From Microplitis mediator (taxonomy: Eukaryota; Arthropoda; Insecta; Hymenoptera; Braconidae), in NCBI RefSeq assembly GCF_029852145.1, contig NC_079977.1:11466640-11530639 (forward strand): a DNA stretch of 64,000 nucleotides, given 5' to 3'. This document shows, piece after piece, positions 40,777 through 51,620 of this stretch. The notes beneath the pieces are model-generated. The model had not been told where the DNA came from and ran no database searches. It was given only the letters and a program-made list of their open reading frames with translations. Numbering within the stretch: position 1 is the stretch's first letter; every line of letters begins with the position of its first letter. Position numbers and translations under genes: made by a program.

Positions 40777-42735
40777 ATGAGGACGGGAGAAGGGACTACA
40801 GGAAGGATGATAAGATTGGACAACAGACGGGGATTGTATTCAGAGGATATCGGGGAATACAGGGTTTTATCGCATGAGTGGAAAATAATAACATTTATAG
40901 ATATGTATGAGGAAGAAGCTGAGACGGATCGGTTAGTGAAGGAATTGGACAAATTGAGGGAGCAGGTCAAGAGTGAGGAGGGCCTCATGGAATTGGAAAA
41001 ACGAGTTAACCAGATAAAAACCTGGATAGAAGAAAGTAGCGATTGGTGTAGGCGGAGAGCAGCGGAATCAACGCCCGACTTAATGGATTATTATGAGAAA
41101 ATATCTAATTTTGTGGAAAATAATAATAGTTTAGTAAGGACAGGAGATAACGAGGTCATACTCCGGCACCAAGAGGAATTCAGCATTGGAAAAGGAAATG
41201 AAGAAGACAAGGTGGATTTGACTCAGTTTGAGGGGGAGTTAGAAGTCCGCGAGTCTGTTAGTAAAAGAGTGTTTTTCGCCTCCTTTATGGTAACTGAAGG
41301 CCAGATTTTCAATGGGATATTGTCGGTGTCGGATTTTCAGCGGGCCATTGGCGTTATTTTGGAAGACAGTAAAGGGAAGGAACTTCCTACAGGAACGGAT
41401 TCAGATGGGATAAAAACATTGCTGGCGATCATAGATGCAGAGGTACAAGTTTATAATCAAAGAATTATATACATCTGGAGGGTGCCGTTTATGTTAAGAA
41501 CGAAATATAGACTGATCAAACACTATTCATTTCCCACCATACTATCAACAGCACCGATGTATGGGATGATCATAATGCCGACTACACCATATACTGCCAT
41601 AAGAGAAGGTGAATATATATCACTTACCAGGGATGACATTGAAAAGAGTAAGGTAATCGGTGATCGATTCTTTGGAGTTAGTAGAGTTTTCGCACATGAG
41701 CTGGAAGGTGGAAAGGGTTGCGAAGCGAGGTTGTATGCAGGGAAAAACGTCGATATCAACGAGTGTGAATTGAGAGTGGTCAAGTTGGAAAAGACATTTT
41801 GGACGAAGTTACATAATACGAATGCCTGGCTGTTTGTTGCCATGGGCGACGAAATTTTAAAAATTGGTTGCGCTGGGAATAAGACTGAGGAAATGACCGT
41901 GAACGGAACGGGAGTGATGTGGATGCGGGAAGAGTGTGAGGGAGTGACAGGTGAAACATTCTTAACTCCAACTCGAGGAAGACACGTCGTGGCAAAGATT
42001 ATGGATAGAGAGTTGGGCTGGCCAGAGATTAGGGAAGAGTTGGAAAAGATCCTGGAAGGAACTCATATTGCCCTGGATAACTTAATGGCCGCGGTGGGAC
42101 AAATGCAAGGTGATGGAGCCACTGTGGAAAAAGGAGGTGTCAGATTAGCAGAGGTGCAACAGGAGTTGCGCCACATGGTAGAGATTAAAAGAATACAAGC
42201 TGAAATTGTGGAAATCAAGACCTTGGCCGTGTATTTCTGCATAGGACTAGGCGTCGTTATATTTTTAATTTTGGGTGGATTGTGTTCAAGATTATACATA
42301 AAACGAAAACTTCAAGCAGAGAATGAGAGGCAAGCAGAAGAAGGTAAAATTACAACGTCAAAAAAGCCAGGGGTATCTACAAAAGGAAGATTTCGGGTGG
42401 AAAACAAGAAACAGACGGAAGACAAGAAAGAGACACCTATAGAAGAACTTAAGATGGAACCAGTTCAGCAAAAGGATAAGATTTTAGGTAGTCCGATGCC
42501 GCCGCCAAAATCGAAACGGACAAAAAGGGAAAAGGAAGCAGACATACCCCAATTGAAGGAAGTACACAACGCTATCGGAACTGACGAGGCACAGGAACAA
42601 GCGGGGGTATCGTATGCGGATTTGGAGATGATGCAGTTAACACAGCTTCCTCATCACAGTAGCGAATCAGGAGGTTTGACCAGAGCTACTACTGCCCGTC
42701 GGAGTATTTGGCATTATAAGAACTTGAGATTGTAG
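40777..42735 (+). CDS. env: errantivirus/baculovirus F-like envelope protein, 652 aa
   Basis: Residues 19-35 (GLYSEDIGEYRVLSHEW) match the conserved start of mature insect F/Env proteins. A dibasic KR at 163-164 is followed by a hydrophobic, fusion-peptide-like stretch, but the full RxxR furin motif is not present. Downstream are the conserved VPF--R-KY region and spaced cysteines. A membrane span lies at about 482-506. The about 145-residue cytoplasmic tail has a proline-rich patch (PMPPPKSKR) and YADL. There is no N-terminal signal peptide, so the first coding exon is missing from this ORF; the exon at 15235-15272 fits in phase. The ORF is otherwise intact. It gives Element B a second, unrelated envelope type. 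Confidence 0.8.
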   Translation: MRTGEGTTGRMIRLDNRRGLYSEDIGEYRVLSHEWKIITFIDMYEEEAETDRLVKELDKLREQVKSEEGLMELEKRVNQIKTWIEESSDWCRRRAAESTPDLMDYYEKISNFVENNNSLVRTGDNEVILRHQEEFSIGKGNEEDKVDLTQFEGELEVRESVSKRVFFASFMVTEGQIFNGILSVSDFQRAIGVILEDSKGKELPTGTDSDGIKTLLAIIDAEVQVYNQRIIYIWRVPFMLRTKYRLIKHYSFPTILSTAPMYGMIIMPTTPYTAIREGEYISLTRDDIEKSKVIGDRFFGVSRVFAHELEGGKGCEARLYAGKNVDINECELRVVKLEKTFWTKLHNTNAWLFVAMGDEILKIGCAGNKTEEMTVNGTGVMWMREECEGVTGETFLTPTRGRHVVAKIMDRELGWPEIREELEKILEGTHIALDNLMAAVGQMQGDGATVEKGGVRLAEVQQELRHMVEIKRIQAEIVEIKTLAVYFCIGLGVVIFLILGGLCSRLYIKRKLQAENERQAEEGKITTSKKPGVSTKGRFRVENKKQTEDKKETPIEELKMEPVQQKDKILGSPMPPPKSKRTKREKEADIPQLKEVHNAIGTDEAQEQAGVSYADLEMMQLTQLPHHSSESGGLTRATTARRSIWHYKNLRL

Positions 42736-43298
42736 AGGAGCTCGCCATCAGCAACCTATCTGTTCCTATTCCCTTTTCCCAACCTAATTGTTTTGTTGCA
42801 GGCACGCCACACAGGGGAGATGCAGCCAGCATGCCGGGTCGTTCAAGTCCATTGGATTTCAGGATCACGAAGACGGCGGTCGATGAAGCCCAATTACAAC
42901 GTGCAAGGCAGTGGAATGCAGATTACAGTTTTTTATTATTATCATTAATTATCAATCATTATTATTCTCTTGTGCATTGTTCTTTCAACAAATATTCTAT
43001 TTTCCTTAGTATGTAGAGAGTCTCTTTAGGGAACATAAGCTTACGTTAAAATATATACATATAATCCGAAGGGCATCCTAAGAGATAAGTAATCATTTTA
43101 TTTTTTTCTCGAGTATTATATTTTTTTTGAACAGGTATGCAACGTATACTGTTGTGCAGCTGAAAATTAACCTGAGCTCCAATGGGTCGAGAAGGAGAAT
43201 CGTAATCTCGGGTGATATCAGGGAGTTCACATGCGACCTACCCTGTGAATAGGATTGTCCCTTTTACCATTCGGGAAAATGGCTTTCTTTTTCGAGCC
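42736..43298 (+). other. 3' region with strong splice acceptor and short ORF
   Basis: A long pyrimidine tract (42760-42799) ends in GCAG at 42801, the best acceptor in the element. After it a 61-codon frame (42831-43016, MPGRSSPLDF...) is open, with a hydrophobic middle. The acceptor could produce a multiply spliced mRNA for a small accessory product. Coding status is unproven. Confidence 0.35.
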
Positions 43299-43307
43299 GG
43301 GGGAGCG
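43299..43307 (+). other. polypurine tract of Element B
   Basis: GGGGGAGCG immediately precedes the 3' LTR. Confidence 0.7.
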
Positions 43308-44024
43308 TGTGACGGGTGAGCTGACGCCCATCCGTCTAATACTAATAACCAAATAATAGATAGATATATTTTAGTTCAGAAAGCAATACATTTTATTGTA
43401 GTTTCATTAGGCGCTATACAGCTGCACATAAATATCGCATTACATTAGTTACATTAAGTCTTACTTTTATAAAGACAATGCGATGAGCAGACGTTTCGCG
43501 TGGTCAGCAGTTTTGACTGTGGGAAGAAAAGAGTTCCGTTGGAGATGGCGAAGGGATATTTTCTTATGCAGCACGAAAAGAGTTCTCATGGGAAACGGCG
43601 GAGTGATATTTTGGAAACAGAGGATGCAATTGCAGAAGAAGAGTTAGTTACCATAGTTAAGCTGATTCGAATAGTCGTCTGCTCGCGCATAAATATTATA
43701 TCTCTCTTATTTTACCGCTTTTATTACAGATCACTAAAAGAATACGTTTAATGCCGCTATTGTTGAATGAAAATATTGTATTAGTATCCGATTTATTTAT
43801 GCTATCTTAGATTTGTAAAAGAGACTCTCAGGGCCTTTTCTGGGTACTCCCATATTTTGGGGACGCCCAATAAACAAATATCCATTAAATTCACATATAG
43901 TCATTCCTTCACTGAGCGACCCACACCCTTTATAACATCCTATTAAATTTCTAGAGACGCTGAGCTAGGCACGGTAAGATCGGTTACGCAGTAAGAACAT
44001 TAAGGTGTAAGCTCACACGTAACA
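43308..44024 (+). repeat. Element B 3' LTR
   Basis: 717 bp, read as identical to 13207-13923. Ends and internal motifs are as in the 5' copy. Confidence 0.95.
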
Positions 44025-44029
44025 GCGGT

Positions 44030-46116
44030 CACCCACGTGTAAATCAAAAAAAAAGAAATTAAATTAAATTTAATAAACTCAAAGTCCGAAAAAAATAAAA
44101 CGTTGATAAATTTAACTTCAATTAAATTTTAAATTAATAAATAAATAATAGTGTTATTAAAATTGTAAATAATAAATTATAAAGTGTGCCTGGACCAGCT
44201 CCTCAGGCTGGGTTAGTGCACGTAGGCGCCAGACCGTTTCTCGAAAACGGACAAAAAATTTTTATCAGGGGGAAATTTGCGAGGGAAAATCCGAGCGAGT
44301 ACAGCCAGTAACAAGGCGGATAAAATCGAAAGAAATAATAAAGAGAGAAATAATCAAGAAAAGAAAATAATAAATGCAGTTAAATATATATAAAATAATG
44401 AAATAAATTAAATATAGCAGGAAAAGACCCAGGAAAATAAATATCAAGTATTTCCCCGAGAATTGTTGGATCCAATTGTTTATAAATATTATCAGAAAAT
44501 CTTTGATACAATTTTTCACTTATTACAAATTATAATCTTTAACAAACCCCTGGGGGTCGACTCTATACAATGCAAAGAATTTCGAATTTAAATCCAATAA
44601 ATAATATAAAGATATAATAATAATAATTCCCTTAAACAAATTAGACAAAATGTCAATAAAATATTTATCACCACCTTAGGTTACCCCTTTACACTTTACA
44701 GGGGGAGAAAGATACGGTGCACACTCACTCTCAATATCAATTCCCAGAAAATCATTACATAAATTATTTTAAATAAATAATTATTCTTCTTTCAACAATT
44801 ATAAATAATCAAAAATATAATATAAATTGCTTAACCACTGGGGTAAATAAAAAGAAAAATCTAAATAATAATTCGGGGTTAATTAATTAAATGATAATAA
44901 TAACTGTAATAAATTATAATATAAATAATAAATTAATAATAATAATAATTCCACTTAATAATTATTATTATTTGCCCAGGAATTTTTCCTGTGAATTATT
45001 ACGTCGCCGGCTTAGGAATTTATTTTCTTAGCCGGCGTATAGCTATAGCTATAAGTATATAGATATAGGTAGCTATCGATATATCGATATATCGAACTAC
45101 CGCAACCGCGCAATTTTCAGTGTTAAATCATAAGTTAAACAAAATATAATTATTTTATCACCCTCAATTCTTTTATGAATTCAAATGTATCATTCAGGGG
45201 TATCTAACACAAAATTAGCCAAATTATTCGCGTCGCGAATGCCAACAATTCCCGGGGAGTTTACAGGTAACAATGCATGGAGAGAAATCAAAGTACTTAC
45301 TAATTACTGCTTTCTTCCAAACGAAAACCCAGATAACCACGTACCCGGTGAATTTAACATACAAACGTTACAAGCGTGACCACAAATAACAATGAAATTA
45401 ACCGCAAATTAATTTATACACGAAAAACGTATCAGCAACGTAAAAATGAGAAACAGCGTCTGCTCAGTATCACTTTCCGTACCTTTCTGAGTACTTTATG
45501 GGCCCGCCACTTGTTGGCCACCCACGTGGCGCTACAATCGCCCTTAATTATAATTATCATTGTTACCTAGCCCCGGGCCTTTAAACTAATTAAATAAATT
45601 ATAAAGACAATTTTTCCCCACCTGAATGATACAAAATAAATTAAGTACATATATTTAGTATGCATTTATACCAAAATGATAATTATAAAATATATATATA
45701 ATTAAATAATAATTATTTAACACTGTATATTATCCATCGATATTCCAGGGGAAAATATCGATTTTTCCCCTCCTCTATGGTCACTATTTTCATCTCCTCA
45801 ATACCTGGATACTCAATAATAACTAAACAAAATAAAAACAATGATTGGGGCATAATGTGACCACACATTATGTCCCCTGAATAACGCAAAATCATAAATA
45901 TTCCCTTATAAATGATAAATAATAAATGTAATTATTTTTAAATTAAAATTTAAAATTTTCGCACACACGTGCTCTCAGTCATACCGCGCGCATGCGCGAG
46001 CAAACGCTGTCTCACCGGCGTGGCAACGAAATGCCCGCGTAACCATTCAAATTTAAACTTAAATACTATTACTTATTTCTAATTAATTATTAATTAATTT
46101 GAATGGTTACGTGACA
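44030..46116 (-). repeat. Element A LTR, 5' copy, piece 2
   Basis: It continues the copy broken at 13206 and matches 3611-5697 with only a few substitutions. It ends at TGTCACG on the minus strand, next to the ATAC duplication. Confidence 0.93.
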
Positions 46117-46834
46117 ATACTTTTACGAAAAAACTCATCTTGAAACTCTAATAATACTTATTTCGAAATAAAGCTCGTTACTTAGTGATAGTTAACAAAA
46201 AAAAAAATAAATAATAATAAAGTAAAAGAAATAAATACTTTGGTTTTGGACTTAAAAAATTATTATCTTAAAAGAACCTCAGTTTTAAACTTAAATAATT
46301 TTACTCCTACAAAAAAATTCTTCTTGAAACTCTTATAATAATTATTTCAAAATAGAGCTCGTTACTTAGTGGTACTTAACAAAAAAAAAAAATATAGTGT
46401 AAGAAATAAAAATAAGACAGTAAATCATTTTACGTAAAGAACACTAATTGTAATAATTAATATTTAGATTACCACCCCCACGCCCAAAATTAAGATTATT
46501 TTTGCGCCAATTTGTACGCTGCTGGCCACCATTTTTACGACGTTTTGATGTTTTGCTTTGCTTGTCATTGTCGTCACCTTTTGGACAAAAAATAAAAAAA
46601 GTTGATTACATTAAAAATGAGTAAGATCAAAAAATTAACACAGATAAAAAGCAAAATAAAAAAAGCATGTAAATGAGAAAAAAAATAAAGAAAAACCCAA
46701 TATTAGGTTTGAATACATACAAAAGCTTAAATATAATACACTCACAGACGCGCGTTATCGTTAAAAGTAGTTGAAACTTGAAAAAACGAATTTACATAAA
46801 CGTTACCTGAATTTTTGCGCCTCGAATAATTATT

Positions 46835-46876
<42 letters not shown>

Positions 46877-48004
46877 GTATACAATAACCTCAAAAAGAAT
46901 CTATAATATAAATAAATTTATAATATATCTATAGTTTAAATGAATCTATAATATAAATAAATTTATTTTTCTTTTACTTACATGATACTTATTTTTGTTT
47001 TAAAAGCACTTTTAAAATTTTTTTTTATATTTCTTTCTTCCACAACTTGTCGTCAGTCGAAAAAAAATAAATCGATGTGTTAACAATAAAATCTCGATAC
47101 ATGTATAGTCGCTTGACAGCGTGCGTTTGTGCAAATTGAAATAAAAAAAAAAAAGTACACGCTTAAGGCATGCAAAATGTGCGCATGCGTCACTGTTAAA
47201 ATAACAATTTTCATTTTAAAAAAAGTTAGCGAACGTAACCATTACTGTTTAGCTTATCAACTGTGATTGCTATAATAAAAGGTTTTTTTGAACGTATTAA
47301 TTGATATAATCAAAAATTGAAAAAACTAATAATAAAAAAGGCGGGTTTTTATTTTCAAACTAAAGTAAAAAAAAAAAAAAAAACACTAAGAGCAATAAGA
47401 AAAAAAAAAATGATTCGAATTTTCCCGTGAAACATTCGTTTACACAATTCGAATCAGCCGACTATACTTACATACTTGAGTATAGTAACAACAAGGTATA
47501 GTTTCAGCTATTTTTACTCAATTTATGAAAATAAAGTTAATATGGCTGATTATAGGACAGAAAAAGGAGATAAGAGCCAGTCATAAAAAAATAATTAAAA
47601 TTAAACAAAAGGATATTTAGCTGTGATTTTCTAGATTTTTCATTGTATATAATTAATAAATAAATTTTAAAAATATTTTAGGTATAAAATGAAGTTGTTC
47701 AAAAGTTTTTGTGTTTACAACGCCAGACAACCAAGAAAAATACATTAACATAATGGTTAAAAATCAATTTTTGTGATAAAAACAGTAATTAATCAACTTG
47801 AAATTACTTTTAATTAGTTCCGTAATAATTTTTTGATCTGACAGAGTGATTATTTTTACATTTTAACGAATATTCAGACTGTAAGATTCAATTTAACGTG
47901 ACGAAATTGGGATTTTCATTTTCAAGCAACAGTAGACCACACCTACGCGCATTCGCGCTTAAGGCATGCAATAGTCGTTCAAATCAAATCACCCTAATAT
48001 ATAT
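46117..48004. other. AT-rich flank with degenerate repeats and a possible terminal exon
   Basis: 46117-46440 contains two about 190-bp diverged units, each with a ttgaaactct and a gctcgttacttagtg motif. On the minus strand, about 46582-46445 is open and encodes a basic, RGGG-containing C-terminus. It is preceded by a T-rich tract and AG, so it may be the last exon of an RNA-binding-type gene, but the rest was not found. A TA microsatellite lies at 46832-46873. The rest shows nothing. Confidence 0.35.
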
Positions 48005-48683
48005 TGTAACGGGTTTTTCACCACCGGGGATCTACCGGAGTGAAGTCCGAATACACTTACGGTTTTTGGCTACCTTGTTCAAAAATAATTAAGTTGGGCG
48101 CCAGGTGATTTTATAACCACCAAATAAACAATTATCAAAAATGTCGACTCAGGGTGGCGGATCGGGGAAAGGTCAGGCACTTAAGATTACGATAAATAAT
48201 TGATCAGAATTAACACAAAATAATTGATCAGTATCACAAAATTATTATCGGTTACAAAAAAATATAATTATATTTAAATGCCGTTGTCGGCTTGACTCGA
48301 TATAAACGAAACTATATAAAAAAAAATCGTAGTTGATCGAAACACACAATTAGTTCGTTGCTTGGAGAAACACAGTCGGTTGTCGAAATAAAAGAAACTT
48401 ATTTTATTTTTCACACAAAATACATGTCGTAATGCAACTCGATCATACGTCGGAATTGAAATTGTTCGTTTAGTCGAGTCGAATTGTTCAAATAAAAAAA
48501 ACGTGGCCGTTCAGTTCGGCCTCTAACCCGGATCTCTCGTTTCAATCGAGACGTTGGGTCGATTGCTCGGTCGAAGTCGAAATTTTTGCTCATAGGTGTC
48601 ACCAGAATTGGCTCACCGGATAACTATTTATTTTATTTAAATAATTTCAAACCTCGGGTCGATGTCGAATTTTTTCTCATGTT

Positions 48684-48686
<3 letters not shown>
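48005..48686. mobile_element. candidate solo LTR, about 680 bp
   Basis: It starts TGTAACGGG, ends CATGTTACA and is flanked by ATAT on both sides (48001-48004 and 48687-48690). The right flank is a TA microsatellite, so the duplication is weak evidence. Inside, GTTGGGCGCCA at 48093-48103 is the complement of a tRNA primer site, so the structure may instead be a truncated LTR plus leader. Confidence 0.35.

Positions 48687-48731
<45 letters not shown>
48687..48731. repeat. TA microsatellite
   Basis: About 22 consecutive AT dinucleotides. Confidence 0.9.
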
Positions 48732-48733
<2 letters not shown>

Positions 48734-49184
48734 ATGTGGTGCATGGTATACTGCGCCACTACTAGTAGGTACTTCCCACTCTGCTACCCAAAGTTCACTT
48801 GGTAGCTGTGGAGTGCTAATTGACGATAACGTCCGCTGCATCCGCTTTTAACACTTCTACTATAAGTGTTCATATCCAAAAAGCCCGCACGCTCTAGTGG
48901 TGAGCACGAAACTATCTTTCGCTCACTTACTCTTTTCCGCCGGATTGTCGGTCGGCGAGCGTCTCACGTTCACTCTTACATTTTTTTCCCGTTGCCTTTT
49001 TCTCTTTTAATTACTTTTTTTTTCCAAAAATTTCTCCATAAAAAAATATAAAATTTCACATATCAAATTATTATTTCTTTTCTTTTCCAAAATAAAATTT
49101 TAATAAATAAATAATTACTATTTATTATTACTTTTTTTTTTAAAGTTAAAAAGAAAAATAATTTTTTTGTTATGGTTACATTTC
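48732..49184. other. unassigned sequence, moderately GC-rich then T-rich
   Basis: 48740-48990 is less AT-rich than its surroundings and may be a repeat, but no gene or RNA fold was recognised. Confidence 0.3.
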
Positions 49185-49226
49185 TCTCGAATTCTCAGCG
49201 ATAACAGGAATTGCAACATTAGTTTC
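49185..49226. repeat. tandem-repeat array, left piece
   Basis: The sequence tctcgaattctcagcg-ataacaggaattgcaa matches the about 95-bp unit seen at 52268-52655 and 55570-55835. The array has been split by a fold-back element and a LINE. Confidence 0.65.
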
Positions 49227-49854
49227 AAAGGGTTTAGCCGGATTAATATGGGAATTCTGCCCCCATGGCTTTTTTGACTCAAACTTAGGGGGTCGATTTG
49301 GTGTCGAATAAAAATGATTCACCTCAATTTTTAGCTCTTTAACTCAAACGGTATTCGAGAATTTCAAAAAAACCTGTTTTTTCGAAACTATTTTTATTTT
49401 TATAGTAAAATTCGGAATTAATCAATAATGATTTTTTTCCTAATTCTTACGAGTCCAAAACATGAAAAAATCATATGATCGTGATTCTCAAACGGAAAGG
49501 CGATTTTTAACGGAGAAAAGAAAATTATAATCTTTTTTTTTTTAGCCTTTTTGAAATATGTCACTCACCAAAATTCGTCAGAAAAACGTCTTTCATACTC
49601 CTCTATATTCAGGAATTTTTTTGGATTTTTTGAATTGGTGGAACAATTAAAAAAAAATTAAAAACTCGTTTTTTTCTTAAAATCTTGCGTTTCAACAAAC
49701 TTATATTTTTTTTTAGTACAAATAAATACGTAGAAAATTTTTTTTTAACAAAAATATATCTTTGCAAAAGATAAACATAAAAAATCAGTAGCCTACAGTC
49801 ATTATAAGGGTTATTAATGATTCAAAAGACACTTAAAGGTAATACTTATTAGGG

Positions 49855-50946
49855 TGTCCCAAAAAAAAACAAATATATTTTTTTTCAACGTCTTATGAGC
49901 TCAAAAGTTACTTTATATTATAAAAAAAATCCTCACCGAATTTCAGCCAGATATCTTTACAATTGAGCTATCAAAAAGAGAGTTTCCTTTTCCCATTTAA
50001 AATACAAGCGAAAATTTTTCATTTTAGTTTTTTGTTATTAAGACTATGAAAAAAAATTTTTTTTTCCAATTCCACCTGGTATAATTTCATAGGGAATTAA
50101 ATTCTCTACAAAAAAGTGTTCAAGCATTATATACGTCAAACGAACTGGGACAAAGTCACTGGGTTTCAAAGATCAACAAAAATTTAGTTTCCTCAATGTT
50201 AATTTTTTAAAAATTATGTTTCATTTTTATTCCATCAAAAAATTTTTTTTTTCAAATTTTGACGAGCACATTCTTGTAGAAAATTTAATCTCCTACAAAA
50301 AGTATCTAATATCATATATACGTCAAATGAATGAGTAAAAAGTTACAGGGCTTGAAATGTCAACGAAAAGTTAAGTTTAAAAAATATTAAATTTTTGAAC
50401 TTAACTGTAAACGAAAAAGTGAACTTCATTTTTCGTTGACATTTCAAGCCCTGTAACTTTTTACTCATTCATTTGACGTATATATGATATTAGATACTTT
50501 TTGTAGGAGATTAAATTTTCTACAAGAATGTGCTCGTCAAAATTTGAAAAAAAAAATTTTTTGATGGAATAAAAATGAAACATAATTTTTAAAAAATTAA
50601 CATTGAGGAAACTAAATTTTTGTTGATCTTTGAAACCCAGTGACTTTGTCCCAGTTCGTTTGACGTATATAATGCTTGAACACTTTTTTGTAGAGAATTT
50701 AATTCCCTATGAAATTATACCAGGTGGAATTGGAAAAAAAAATTTTTTTTCATAGTCTTAATAACAAAAAACTAAAATGAAAAATTTTCGCTTGTATTTT
50801 AAATGGGAAAAGGAAACTCCCATTTTGATAGCTCAATTGTAAAGATATCTGGCTGAAATTCGGTGAGGATTTTTTTTATAATATAAAGTAACTTTTGAGC
50901 TCATAAGACGTTGAAAAAAAATATATTTGTTTTTTTTGGGACACCC
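49855..50946. repeat. about 1.09-kb palindrome inside the fold-back element
   Basis: It begins GGGTGTCCC and ends GGGACACCCC. The two halves are nearly perfect inverted copies with a centre near 50400 (aaatatt). Confidence 0.88.
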
Positions 50947-50949
50947 CAG

Positions 50950-51620
50950 AGACGAAAGTACCACGGGCCCAAGCTTGACCCAACTTTGTAGAACCTTGGG
51001 CCAGGCTTGTAAGCCAGTCTTGGCCCAGCTTTGGTAGAAGCCTGGAATGATAATCTCGGGCCAAGCCTGGTTGCCAGACCTGGCCCATGCTTGGTTACCA
51101 GACCTGGCCCAGGCTTCCAGGAAACGAATAAATTTAATTAAAAAAAATTTATTATTATTAACCTCGTAAAATTCATGATCATTAACGTTTTAATTATTTA
51201 AGGGAGGTAAATGATGTGAAAAAAACTCGGTGGAAATTCTGCTGGACTCTGGGCGCGACCTGTCGTCCTTCTGATTACTTGGTCCGAACGGTAGCTACTG
51301 GACGACCCTACTAACGTTGAACTGGTACATTTATATGATCTACTTGTATAAAACATGGGTATATCCAAACTTGGGTAATCCTACCTTTGCCCAAGCCCGG
51401 GTAATCATTGCAACGGCCAAGGCTAGATTACCCAGTCCTGGCCCAAGTCTGGCTTGCCATTGGATGGCCAAGGCTAGCTTACCCAGTCTTGGCCTAAGTC
51501 TGGGTTGCCATTGAACGGCCAAGGCTAGGTTACCCAGTCCTGGCCCAAGCCCGGGCCAATATAGGTGTGCCAAAGCTAGGTTCCCCAGTGCTGGGCCAAG
51601 AAGGGGCCCGTTGTTCAACT
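50950..51620. repeat. tandem GC-rich units (about 25-60 bp) in fold-back spacer
   Basis: Repeated forms of GGCCAAGGCTAGNTTACCCAG and TCCTGGCCCAAG run from about 51400 to 51600. Related inverted units (CTTGGCCCAG, CCAGACCTGGCCCA) lie at 50965-51120. Open frames here arise from the repeat and are not genes. Confidence 0.7.

Larger units (their letters stand above)
13202..44029 (+). mobile_element. Element B: 30.8-kb complex gypsy/errantivirus-like LTR element
   Basis: Two 717-bp LTRs (13207-13923 and 43308-44024) read as identical. They start TGTGACG, end CACGTAACA, and are flanked by the 5-bp duplication GCGGT (13202-13206 and 44025-44029). Plus-strand content is primer site, leader with tandem repeats, gag, -1 frameshift site, pol, ankyrin gene, two envelope-type genes and polypurine tract. 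Antisense content between 23.7 and 37.3 kb is five small spliced genes. Passenger transposons sit at about 30.1-33.7 kb. Typical gypsy elements are 5-12 kb, so this is giant. The full ORFs and matching LTRs argue for a recent, possibly still active insertion. Confidence 0.95.
3544..46120 (-). mobile_element. Element A: gypsy-like LTR retrotransposon interrupted by Element B
   Basis: Two copies of an about 2.15-kb LTR flank minus-strand gag, pol and a third ORF. One copy is 3548-5697. The other is 13144-13206 continued at 44030-46116, split by Element B. ATAC precedes the left copy (3544-3547) and follows the right copy (46117-46120), so a 4-bp target duplication is likely. A 5-bp reading is possible because the LTR end is ambiguous by one base. 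A primer-binding site abuts the LTR at 13126-13143 and a purine tract abuts the other LTR. Without Element B the element is about 11.7 kb. The two LTR copies differ at only a few sites (for example around 4117/44536, 4489/44908, 4943/45361, 5110/45528), so insertion was recent. Confidence 0.93.

Noticed and set aside
13207..44024. Maverick/Polinton identity for the 30-kb element
   Set aside because: No protein-primed polymerase B, adenain-type protease or packaging ATPase is present. LTRs, primer site and gag-pol are decisive.
48740..48990. tRNA-derived SINE
   Set aside because: Some box-like words are present, but no cloverleaf or A/B boxes with proper spacing were found.
51317..51618. Frames of 65 and 92 codons with Leu/Gly/Pro-rich repeats
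   Set aside because: They are translations of GC-rich tandem repeats inside the fold-back element.
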